Assembly: GCA_037444775.1 (NCBI GenBank)
Contig: JBBILU010000020.1
Coordinates: 1-21,607, forward strand
Source: JBBILU01 sp037444775
GTDB lineage: Bacteria > Patescibacteriota > Gracilibacteria > BD1-5 > UBA6164
Length of the DNA: 21,607 nt
Direction: 5' to 3'
The notes beneath the pieces are model-generated. The model was not told the DNA's origin. It searched no databases and saw only the letters and a program-made list of their open reading frames with translations. The translations under genes were made by a program, and so were the position numbers. Below, one piece after another: positions 1-5,960 of the stretch. Numbering within the stretch: the first letter of the stretch is position 1; every line of letters begins with the position of its first letter.

Positions 1-56
1 AATATTGTAAAAATATCAAGTTATTTTTTTATTTCTACAAATATATGAAAAAAAAT

Positions 57-83
57 TTGACTATTTTGAATTATCTATATAAT
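57..83 (+). promoter_or_regulatory. Sigma-70-type promoter of the tRNA cluster
   Basis: A TTGACT -35 box (57-62) is followed by TATAAT (78-83), a 15-base spacer. TAATAC at 80-85 would give 17. Either lies about 20 bases before the first tRNA, the distance expected for a tRNA transcript with a short leader. Seen in the sequence; its activity is inferred. Confidence 0.6.
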
Positions 84-102
84 ACACGAGCAATTTTGAT
101 AT

Positions 103-177
103 GTGGCTATCGTCTAGGGGTTAGGACATCGGGTTTTCATCCCGGTAACCGGAGTTCGATTCTCCGTAGCCATACCA
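103..177 (+). tRNA. tRNA-Glu (anticodon TTC), CCA encoded
   Basis: The acceptor stem 103-109 pairs with 167-173, with one G-T pair at the end. The anticodon stem TCGGG/CCCGG encloses the loop TTTTCAT, giving anticodon TTC at 136-138. A standard GTTCGATTC T-loop follows. The discriminator is A174 and the CCA tail (175-177) is encoded. This is the first tRNA of a three-gene cluster on one strand. Confidence 0.95.
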
Positions 178-190
178 AATAAAAAATTAA

Positions 191-255
191 ATGACTTAGA
201 AATTAGAGTTTGATTCTAAAAAATGTAAATCTAAATTCTAAAGCTTCTAAGTTAT
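191..255 (+). other. Long imperfect hairpin between tRNA-Glu and tRNA-fMet
   Basis: ATGACTTAGAA (191-201) pairs with TTCTAAGTTAT (245-255) over 11 positions with one G-T pair. An inner ten-pair helix (203-212 with 232-241) continues it. It occupies almost the whole spacer, so it may act as a processing structure or bring the two tRNAs together. It is not followed by a T-run and is unlikely to be a terminator. Confidence 0.4.
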
Positions 256-263
256 TTTTGTAT

Positions 264-338
264 CGCGGAGTAGAGAAGTGGTATCTCGTCGGGCTCATAA
301 CCCGAAGGTCGTTCGTTCGATTCGAACCTCCGCAACCA
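264..338 (+). tRNA. Initiator tRNA-fMet (anticodon CAT), CCA encoded
   Basis: Two hallmarks identify the initiator. The first acceptor position is an unpaired C264/A334, and the anticodon stem carries three consecutive G-C pairs (GGG 291-293 with CCC 301-303) around the loop CTCATAA. The remaining acceptor pairs 265-270/328-333 are perfect. The discriminator is A335 and CCA is encoded at 336-338. Confidence 0.95.
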
Positions 339-353
339 AAAAAATAAAGAGAA

Positions 354-430
354 GTCAGTGTAGCTCAGGTGGTTAGAGCGCAGGATTCATATCCCTGAGG
401 TCGGTGGTTCAAATCCACTTACTGACACCA
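354..430 (+). tRNA. Elongator tRNA-Met (anticodon CAT), CCA encoded
   Basis: The acceptor stem GTCAGTG (354-360) pairs with 420-426, with a G-T pair at its base. The D-arm reads TAGCTCAGGTGGTTAGAGC and the anticodon CAT is at 388-390. The TTCATAT loop resembles elongator tRNA-Met of many bacteria; an isoleucine tRNA-CAT modified by TilS usually has CTCATAA, so Met is preferred but not proven. Position 385/393 is an A-C mismatch closing the anticodon loop. CCA is encoded at 428-430. Confidence 0.85.
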
Positions 431-449
431 TAAAACTACATTTAACACA

Positions 450-477
450 AATGATTTTCTCTAAAAATCATTTTTTT
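450..477 (+). terminator. Terminator of the tRNA cluster
   Basis: AATGATTTT (450-458) pairs with AAAATCATT (464-472), and the T-run continues to 477. It sits 19 bases after the last tRNA. The stem is A/T-rich, as expected in this genome, so efficiency is uncertain. Confidence 0.65.
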
Positions 478-529
478 ATTTAAAAAATAAAATTAAAAAG
501 TTTTGCAAAAAAACTTTTTAAACATTTTT

Positions 530-557
530 TTGACTTTTTGACTTTTTGCAATAAGAT
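530..557 (+). promoter_or_regulatory. Probable promoter of rpmH-rnpA-yidC-def
   Basis: TTGACT (530-535), a 16-base spacer and TAAGAT (552-557) lie about 40 bases before the rpmH start. A TTGACT-like copy also occurs at 539-544. No other good promoter is seen before def, so the four genes may share this one. Confidence 0.5.
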
Positions 558-595
558 GCTGGGGCAAAAAAATTTATTAAGTAAACATTAGACAA

Positions 596-838
596 ATGTT
601 AGGAAAATTAAAAAAAAGAAAAAGATTAAGAATTCACTGATTCTTAAAAAGAAGTTCTACTGCTAATGGTAGAAATGTTTTAAAAGATAGAAGAAGAAAA
701 GGAAGGCACGAATTGACAGTTTCATATCCAAAAAGATTTCAAGAAGTTAATGGAAAATGCAGACTTCATATAATTGCTGGAGGAACTGCTAGAAAAACTC
801 CTTTTGATGGAAAATGAAATTATATTAAAAGAAAGTAA
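596..838 (+). CDS. rpmH: Ribosomal protein L34 with C-terminal extension
   Basis: A component of the large ribosomal subunit that binds 23S rRNA. Residues 6-42 carry the L34 signature: the basic KKRKR stretch, HGF (14-16), the STANGR segment (21-26), VLKDRRRKGR (28-37) and LTV. The invariant Gly of HGF is encoded by UGA (codon 15), and codon 74 is another UGA. The protein is 80 residues, whereas bacterial L34 usually has 44-50. About 35 extra residues follow the core, and the usual MKRT-QPS N-terminus is replaced by a short MLGKL. A stop at 578-580 in this frame and no other ATG fix the start. It is the first gene of a cluster typical of the chromosomal rpmH locus. UGA as a stop would destroy the gene. 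Confidence 0.93.
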
Positions 839-871
839 TTTCCATATTATAATTTTGTAAAAAACTTTTCT

Positions 872-1222
872 ATGCTAAAAAAGATTTTTAGATTAAAAGA
901 GTTGGAAGTAAAAAAGGTTTTACTTAAGTGAGAGCCTTTTTTTTCATATTGAATAGTTATTAATTATATGAAAAATTATTCAAATAACAATAAATTTTGA
1001 ATAGTTATTTCTTCAGATTCTGTTAATAATAATGTGACTAGAGTTTTTTTTAGAAGAAGATTTTATGATTTGATAAAAAATATTTCTTCAAATTCTGGTT
1101 ATGATATGGTTTTTGTTGTTAAAAAGAAAACAAAACTTGATAAAAAAGATTTAACAGTTATAAATAATTTTGATAATGATATCAATTTTTTGATAAAAAA
1201 AGTTTTAGATTTTAAAAAATAA
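872..1222 (+). CDS. rnpA: Ribonuclease P protein component
   Basis: The small basic protein that binds the RNase P RNA and helps it cleave the 5' leader of precursor tRNAs. Length (116 residues) fits the family. The N-terminal half is poorly conserved, but residues 55-66 (VTRVFFRRRFYD) take the place of the family's RNR/KRR basic motif. They are followed by the strand YDMVFVVKK, matching the usual D-VVI/VR strand. Position right after rpmH and just before yidC (5-base gap) is the classical bacterial arrangement and is strong support. UGA glycines occur in the N-terminal third, so a standard-code reading would show only the last 62 residues starting from a GTG. No Shine-Dalgarno is seen. Confidence 0.88.
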
Positions 1223-1227
1223 ATTTT

Positions 1228-2391
1228 ATGAAGACTAGATTTTTAGATATTTTGATAATATTTTTGCTTACTTTTCTTGTTATGAATCTTTTCTTTTGAG
1301 AAGATAAAAAACAAACAAACACTGGGGTAAACTTTATTAGTCAATCAAAATCATATACTATTCCTGCTTCTGTTAAATTAGATATAGAAAATAATTCTGC
1401 GAATAATATCAAACTAAATAGTTGTAATGATATTAAATTAAAATATAGTTGAGAGTTTTTATCTATACCAAAAGAATTTTGTAAAGATTTAGTTATAAAA
1501 AGTAATGAAAAAATCACTGTTGATTATTCAAAATATTATTCACTTTTTGAACAAACTTGAACATATAATTTTGAAATAAAATACAAAGATTGAGTAATTT
1601 CTACTTTTGAAATAGAAAATAAATGAACTATTTCAAAAATATTTACTTATTTTCTCTATGCTCCTATTTTGAATTTGATGGATTTTTTAATAAAAATTAC
1701 TGGGAATTCTCTAGGTTGGGCAATTATAATTATCACAATAATTGTTAGAATAGTTTTACTTTGGCCTCAGCACAAAATGATGATTAGTCAAAAAAAATTA
1801 CAAAATATTCAACCTAAAATAAAAGAACTTCAAGAAAAACATAAATGAAACCAACAAGCTTTGTGAATGGAACTTATGGCTCTTTACAAAAAAGAAAAAG
1901 TAAATCCTATGTGAGCTTGTGGATTTTTGCTTATACAAATGCCAATTCTTCTTGTTTTGTATCATGTAATTGCAAATATCACAGATTTATCGACAACATA
2001 TTACTTGTATTCTTTTCTAGGAGATTTCAAAATTTCTGATATTATTCATAATTTTTACGGATTTGATTTATTTTGAATTTGATGAATTCAATGATTAGTT
2101 TTAGCATTAGTTGTATGACTATTACAGTATATTCAAATTAAATTATCACTTTCTTATAATCCTACAACTCCTAGCTCTGGACTTGTTTTAGAAAAGAAAA
2201 AGTGAGAAAATGATTATTCTAGCTTTATGCCAGACCCAGATATGATAAATAAGTTTATGCTTTATTGAATGCCTGTAATGGTTGCTATTTTTACTTATAC
2301 ATTTTTTGCTTGAGTTGGTCTTTATTGGGGAATTTCAACTTTGTTTATTATAGTTCAGCAAATGTTTGTAAATAAAATATTAAAAAAATAA
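1228..2391 (+). CDS. yidC: Membrane protein insertase YidC/Oxa1
   Basis: Inserts proteins into the cytoplasmic membrane, alone or with SecYEG. Residues 5-24 form an N-terminal membrane helix, followed by an external domain to about residue 133. The conserved YidC core starts near residue 135 (ISKIFTYFLYAP). It contains the functional arginine in the VRIVLLWP helix (R174), a basic cytoplasmic hairpin (QKKLQNIQPKIKELQEK), then three further hydrophobic segments with MPILLVLYHV and YWGISTLFIIVQQ. Its 387 residues are intermediate between Gram-positive SpoIIIJ-type and proteobacterial YidC. About 18 UGA codons are read through as Gly, several in conserved turns. Five bases separate it from rnpA and 43 from def, consistent with an operon. 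Confidence 0.95.
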
Positions 2392-2434
2392 TTACACAAA
2401 TATTTCTATAATTTTTAAAATTAATTTAACAAAA

Positions 2435-2902
2435 ATGATAAGAATTGAAACTGGTAAACAAAACGAAGTTCTAAGAACAGTAAGTACTCCAATAAAAGCA
2501 GAGAAATTTCCAAAATATAAAAAAATAGGAAAGGAAATGATAAAGTATATAAAAAATCCAAAAAATGGTTGAGTTGGATTAGCTGCTCCTCAAATTGGTT
2601 ACAATAAAAGATTGATAGTTGTAAGTTTACTGAAAGATTGGGAAGATGAAACTTATCCGACAATTCTAATGATGAATCCTGAAATTTTAGAACATTCTAA
2701 TGAAAAAAATATAGACACAGAATGATGTCTTTCTGTTCCTTGAGAAAAGTGAAAAGTTGCAAGATGGAATGAAATTAAACTAAAATATATAGATGAAAAA
2801 TGAAAAGAAAATATTTTGAAATTATCTTGACTAAGAGCCAGAATTGTGCAACATGAAATAGACCATTTAGACTGAATTTTATTCACTGATAACTTAATCT
2901 AA
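2435..2902 (+). CDS. def: Peptide deformylase
   Basis: Removes the formyl group from the N-terminal methionine of new proteins. All three family motifs are present: GVGLAAPQ (residues 46-53), EGCLS (96-100) and QHEIDH (139-144). C98, H140 and H144 are the metal ligands and E141 the catalytic base. Glycines at 46, 97 and in HLDGILF are UGA codons, a direct demonstration of the altered code. The 155 residues are slightly short for the family but complete. It occurs downstream of yidC on the same strand. Only 4 bases follow the stop before the direct repeat of the mobile insertion begins, so any native terminator may have been displaced. ATG 2435 is preceded by an A-rich leader and no Shine-Dalgarno. 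Confidence 0.97.
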
Positions 2903-2906
2903 AAAA

Positions 2907-2922
2907 AAAATTAGAGCATAAA
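2907..2922 (+). repeat. Left 16-bp direct repeat (target-site duplication)
   Basis: AAAATTAGAGCATAAA here is identical to 4770-4785 and sits one base outside the left terminal inverted repeat. Because a poly-A run precedes it, the true duplication may be as short as TTAGAGCATAAA (12 bp). Confidence 0.8.
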
Positions 2923-2923
2923 C

Positions 2924-2949
2924 GTCAAATAAAAATAGAAATGTCGTAA
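2924..2949 (+). repeat. Left terminal inverted repeat (26 bp)
   Basis: Starts GTCAAATAAAAATAG and ends GTCGTAA. It is the exact reverse complement of 4744-4769. The two copies are 1.8 kb apart, and the match includes C/G bases that are rare in this genome, so chance is unlikely. Confidence 0.85.
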
Positions 2950-2985
2950 GAATAAAAAATATCTATCGTCCCGTTTCAAATCCGA

Positions 2986-3060
2986 CCAGTTTTGTTAGAT
3001 TCAAAACTTGGACTTAAAAACTCATAAAATTGCTCTAAATAATTATCTAAAAATGAGTTT
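2986..3060 (+). other. Structured left end of the element: two hairpins
   Basis: CCA-GTTTTG (2986-2994) pairs with CAAAAC-T-TGG (3002-3011) with one bulge. AAACTCAT (3018-3025) pairs perfectly with ATGAGTTT (3053-3060). In addition TTAGAGCA (2911-2918) is complementary to TGCTCTAA (3031-3038), which could close a larger fold. The stretch 2950-3170 holds no reading frame I can support. It may be a leader RNA of the cargo gene or a transposase-binding end. Confidence 0.4.
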
Positions 3061-3141
3061 AATAAAATTAACTTCTAAATCTATTACATTATACACTTTT
3101 TTAAAACTACAGCTCTTAATTTTTATAAAAATACTCTAATA

Positions 3142-3147
3142 TATAAT
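3142..3147 (+). promoter_or_regulatory. Candidate -10 box for the cargo gene
   Basis: A perfect TATAAT lies 24 bases before the ATG at 3171. No good -35 box is found at the right spacing, so this is only a weak call in A/T-rich DNA. Confidence 0.3.
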
Positions 3148-3170
3148 TATTATTTTTTAATTTTTTTCTT

Positions 3171-4427
3171 ATGTTAAATTATATAAAAATATTTTTATCA
3201 AATATGTTTGGTAAAAACACGACTATTTATGAGAAACCACTAAATAATCTTTCTATTATTTTAGTTATTGCTTTTGATATATTTTTATTTTATAACATAC
3301 TATCTTGATATAATTATCAAAAAGATTTTGTAGTTTCACCATATGAAAAATATAGTTGTGTAAACTACTTTTATGATAATGATGAAAGTTTATTATGACA
3401 AATAAGTTATTATTACCCAAATGATGAATTTGTAAAAATTGACTTAAATTGAGATGTGAAAAAAGCTAATTATGACTGAGATATATGTAAAACAGTTTAT
3501 GAAAAAATTACAAATATTCAAAAATCTAATGATTATATAAATTATAAATCTGAGTATAATAATTATCAAAATAATCTATCAAGTCTTGAAAATCAAAAAT
3601 ATCGTTATGAAATGCAATACAGGGATTTCTTAGAAGAATCAAAAGCATGAATAGTTGATGAAAATTCAAGGCTTTCTGATATAAATAAAGAAAATGCTAG
3701 AAAAGATTATAATAATATAAAAAAACAAATAAATATAACGACTAAAAAACAACAAACACTAAAAAATAATTTTTTATCAAATAACCATGATTTAAAAGAT
3801 TTAAATGATTATATAACTAAAAACAAAGAAAGTTTTTTAAAAAATTATGATAAAGAAATATTTTGGTACCCTGTTAAAATAACTGGTTTCCAAGCATTAT
3901 TACTTCTACCTTTATTTTTAATATCATTATTTTTCTATAAATTATTTTTAAGAAGACAAAATAAAATTTTTACTATTTTATTTTCAAATCTAACATTTAT
4001 AACTTGAATATTTGTATTTATTTTATTTTTAAAAGTAGTTTATTTTATACTACCTAAAAAATTTCTAGCTTCATTTATAGCGCTACTTAAAAGTTTATCT
4101 TTATGATTTTTATGGAATTATATTTTAGTAATTATTTGAGTTTGAGTATTTAGTTTTGTAATTTATTTATCTCAAAAATGAATTGATAAAATTCAAAAAA
4201 TTAAAGAAGAACAAGAAAAACTAAGAATTGAGCAAAATAAGAAAAAAGTACAAATAGAAAGATTTGATAAATGACTATGTATTGAATGTAATGTAAAATT
4301 ACTTCCAGAAAGCAGATATTGCCAGGTATGCTGAGAAGACCAATATTATGAATGTAGTAATTGTAAAAACTTAATACCAAAAGTATTTAAGTTTTGTAAT
4401 AAATGTTGAACTAATCATAAAAAATAA
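3171..4427 (+). CDS. Membrane protein with coiled coil and C-terminal double zinc ribbon
   Basis: Family not recognised; 418 residues. Visible order: a short basic N-terminus, one membrane helix (about 25-45), an external or soluble segment with a long Asn/Lys/Glu-rich coiled coil (about 110-225), three more membrane helices (about 242-335), a second short coiled coil rich in Lys/Glu/Gln, and two tandem zinc ribbons. The first ribbon uses C370/C373 and C384/C387, the second C395/C398 and C409/C412. Double ribbons of this kind usually bind one Zn each and often mediate protein or nucleic-acid contacts, but the function here is unknown. UGA is used as Gly at many positions, so the gene is adapted to this code. 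It is the only intact gene between the inverted repeats. The start is the only ATG consistent with the hydrophobic N-terminus. Confidence 0.85.
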
Positions 4428-4592
4428 TATTTATTTATGTAAAAAAATAATCTCTAGTAACTTGGATGATGAGCTTGAATAGATTTTCTCACATCTGAGT
4501 TATAAAATATTTAGAAGAAAAATAACATAGTTATAAAAAGGTAATAAGTCAAAACATTTTGTGCATAAAGTTGTAAATGATGATTATTTAAT
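4428..4592 (+). other. Gene-free stretch after the cargo gene
   Basis: About 165 bases without an open frame. Short open pieces in two frames (for example KHFVHKVVNDDYLIN) hint at decayed coding sequence, and a transposase remnant was considered. The match is too weak to name a family. Confidence 0.3.
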
Positions 4593-4634
4593 AAACTAAA
4601 AACAGATAGAAAAAATTCTATCTGTTTTTAGTTT
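4593..4634 (+). terminator. Perfect 19-bp hairpin, probable terminator inside the element
   Basis: AAACTAAAAACAGATAGAA (4593-4611) pairs perfectly with 4616-4634 around a four-A loop. It lies 165 bases after the cargo gene. The T-run lies inside the stem rather than after it, so it may stop transcription weakly from both sides or serve another structural role. Confidence 0.5.
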
Positions 4635-4666
4635 GTCCGAATTAGTAGATTTTAAAAGTCTTTGAA

Positions 4667-4717
4667 AGTTAAAATATTACAAAGTTTCCGTACCCCCAAC
4701 TTTCTAATATTTTAACT
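4667..4717 (+). repeat. 13-bp perfect inverted repeat with 25-base loop
   Basis: AGTTAAAATATTA (4667-4679) is the reverse complement of 4705-4717. The loop contains TTTCCGTACCCCCAAC, unusually C-rich for this genome. It lies just inside the right terminal repeat. Such subterminal structures can be transposase-binding sites or RNA hairpins. Confidence 0.6.
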
Positions 4718-4743
4718 ATTACTAATAATATTTTTGATTACTT

Positions 4744-4769
4744 TTACGACATTTCTATTTTTATTTGAC
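4744..4769 (-). repeat. Right terminal inverted repeat (26 bp)
   Basis: Exact reverse complement of 2924-2949. It directly abuts the right direct repeat without an extra base. Confidence 0.85.
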
Positions 4770-4785
4770 AAAATTAGAGCATAAA
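4770..4785 (+). repeat. Right 16-bp direct repeat (target-site duplication)
   Basis: AAAATTAGAGCATAAA, identical to 2907-2922. It is followed immediately by the palindrome and promoter of the next gene, so the insertion point lies right at the promoter edge. Confidence 0.8.
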
Positions 4786-4814
4786 TTTGACATTTGTCAA
4801 ACAAGCTATATATT
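4786..4814 (+). promoter_or_regulatory. Promoter of the sigma-like gene, -35 box inside a palindrome
   Basis: A consensus -35 box TTGACA (4787-4792), a 16-base spacer and TATATT (4809-4814) lie about 55 bases before the ATG at 4870. The -35 box is one arm of the perfect palindrome TTTGACA-TT-TGTCAAA (4786-4801). A protein bound there would cover the -35 box, so it could be an operator. The binding protein is unknown. Confidence 0.6.
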
Positions 4815-4869
4815 ATGATGAAAATTAAATTCTTTTTTGGATTATTTTATTAATATAAGAAAATAAAAA

Positions 4870-5934
4870 ATGATAGCTTCTACAATAGAAAATAAAATAA
4901 TAGTCGACCTCTTTTGAAAGACTATTTCACCATTATCTGAAAAAGAACAAATAATTATACAAAAAAGAATTTGAATGTTCTGAAAAATAGAAAGTCTTCA
5001 AGAAATTTGATTATGATTCAATCCCCCAGTTACGAGAGAAAGAGTAAGACAACTTGAAACTAGCTGAATAAAAAAACTTAAAAAAAATCCGAAATCTGAA
5101 TTATTTAATTTAATACAGAATAAAGCAATAAATTTATTAAAAATACATTGATGAATATTAATTAGAGAAAAATTAATTTCTGTTATAATAAAAGAATTAA
5201 ATTTACAAACGGATGTAAATACTTGAATGTTAGATGTTTTAATACAATCTGGAAGTGAAATATTAAAATCAAAACAAACTCAATGATGTAAAATATATTT
5301 TTATTTTAATTCATTTCCATCCCATTTAATTGATTCTATTCATAAAGAAGCCGTAAAAGTTCTTAAAAGAAAGAAAGACATTATGGAAAGAATGGAACTT
5401 TATGAAGTAATTAGAAATAAATTTGAATGAAAAGTTAAATTAAAAACTAGTTTGATAGATTCAATACTAGATATAAATCTAGATATTGTAAAATGAGAAG
5501 AAAACTACATATGATTATCTGCTTGGAAAATTTTAAATCCAAAAACATTCAAAGAAAAAGTAATGTTTATATTCAAAAAAGAGTGAGTTCCTATGCATTT
5601 CATTGATGTTTCAAATAAAATTTCTTTTTATCTTTGAGAAACTGTAAAAATAAATACAGTTCACAATGAATTAATTAAAAATCCAGCTTTTGTTTTAATA
5701 TGAAGAGGAATTTACGCACTGAAAGAATGGTGATTTAAACCTTGAAGTGTTAAAGATGTTATTGTATGAGTTTTAAAAAAATCTAAAACACCAATGACTG
5801 GAGAAGAAATAGCAAAATCAGTAATGAAAGTAAGAGAAGTCAAAAAAACTACAATTTATATGAATCTACAAGATAGAAGTGTAATAGAGAGAGTTTGAAG
5901 AAACCGTTTTCAGTTAAAAAAACTGACTACCTAA
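4870..5934 (+). CDS. Sigma-70 region 4-like protein with C-terminal HARE winged helices
   Basis: A likely DNA-binding regulator of transcription, 354 residues. Residues 21-72 match sigma-70 region 4: LSEKEQIIIQKRIG, SLQEIG, then TRERVRQLE (55-63) and KKLKK. This is the helix-turn-helix that reads the -35 box, with one extra residue in the turn. Regions 2 and 3 are absent, so it cannot act as a complete sigma factor. The middle and C-terminal parts resemble HARE-HTH domains as in the RNA polymerase delta subunit: TVHNELIKNPAFVLIGRGIYALKEWG near 260-290, then MTGEEIAKSVM with RVGRNRFQLKK to the end. Its strong promoter is palindromic. UGA codons are common. It could be a polymerase-associated factor or a regulator using the sigma fold to read DNA. 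Confidence 0.8.
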
Positions 5935-5952
5935 TAAAATAGTCAGTTTTTT
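5917..5952. terminator. Bidirectional terminator between the sigma-like gene and tex
   Basis: ACTGACTA (5922-5929) pairs with TAGTCAGT (5940-5947), extended by A5917-5921 against T5948-5952. The stem overlaps the end of the + strand gene (stop 5932-5934), and the tex stop is at 5961. T-runs on both strands fit convergent genes. Confidence 0.75.
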
Positions 5953-5960
5953 ATTAAAAA

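Larger units (their letters stand above)
2924..4769. mobile_element. Putative 1.85-kb TIR-bounded mobile element, no transposase recognised
   Basis: The two ends are perfect 26-bp inverted repeats (2924-2949 and 4744-4769), directly flanked by a 16-bp direct repeat. This is the signature of a transposition event. Removing the element and one repeat copy joins the end of def to the TTGACA promoter of the sigma-like gene, giving a natural short intergenic region. The only intact gene inside is the zinc-ribbon membrane protein (3171-4427). The rest is A/T-rich non-coding DNA with several hairpins. A 12-16-bp duplication is long for most IS families, and I cannot assign one. It is probably non-autonomous or a decayed relative of a larger element. 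Confidence 0.7.

Noticed and set aside
354..430. Reading the third tRNA as tRNA-Ile (CAT, lysidine)
   Set aside because: The TTCATAT anticodon loop and overall body look more like elongator Met; not excluded without a TilS/identity-element comparison.
478..595. Chromosomal origin next to rpmH
   Set aside because: rpmH-rnpA-yidC often lies near dnaA and oriC, but there are no TTATCCACA boxes and no dnaA in the window.
2421..2886. Standard-code open frames antisense to def
   Set aside because: They are shadows of def, whose three catalytic motifs are intact on the + strand with UGA=Gly.
4440..4592. Remnant of an IS1595-type transposase inside the element
   Set aside because: Short pieces such as KHFVHKVVNDD are suggestive only; stops in every frame and no DDE motif can be placed.
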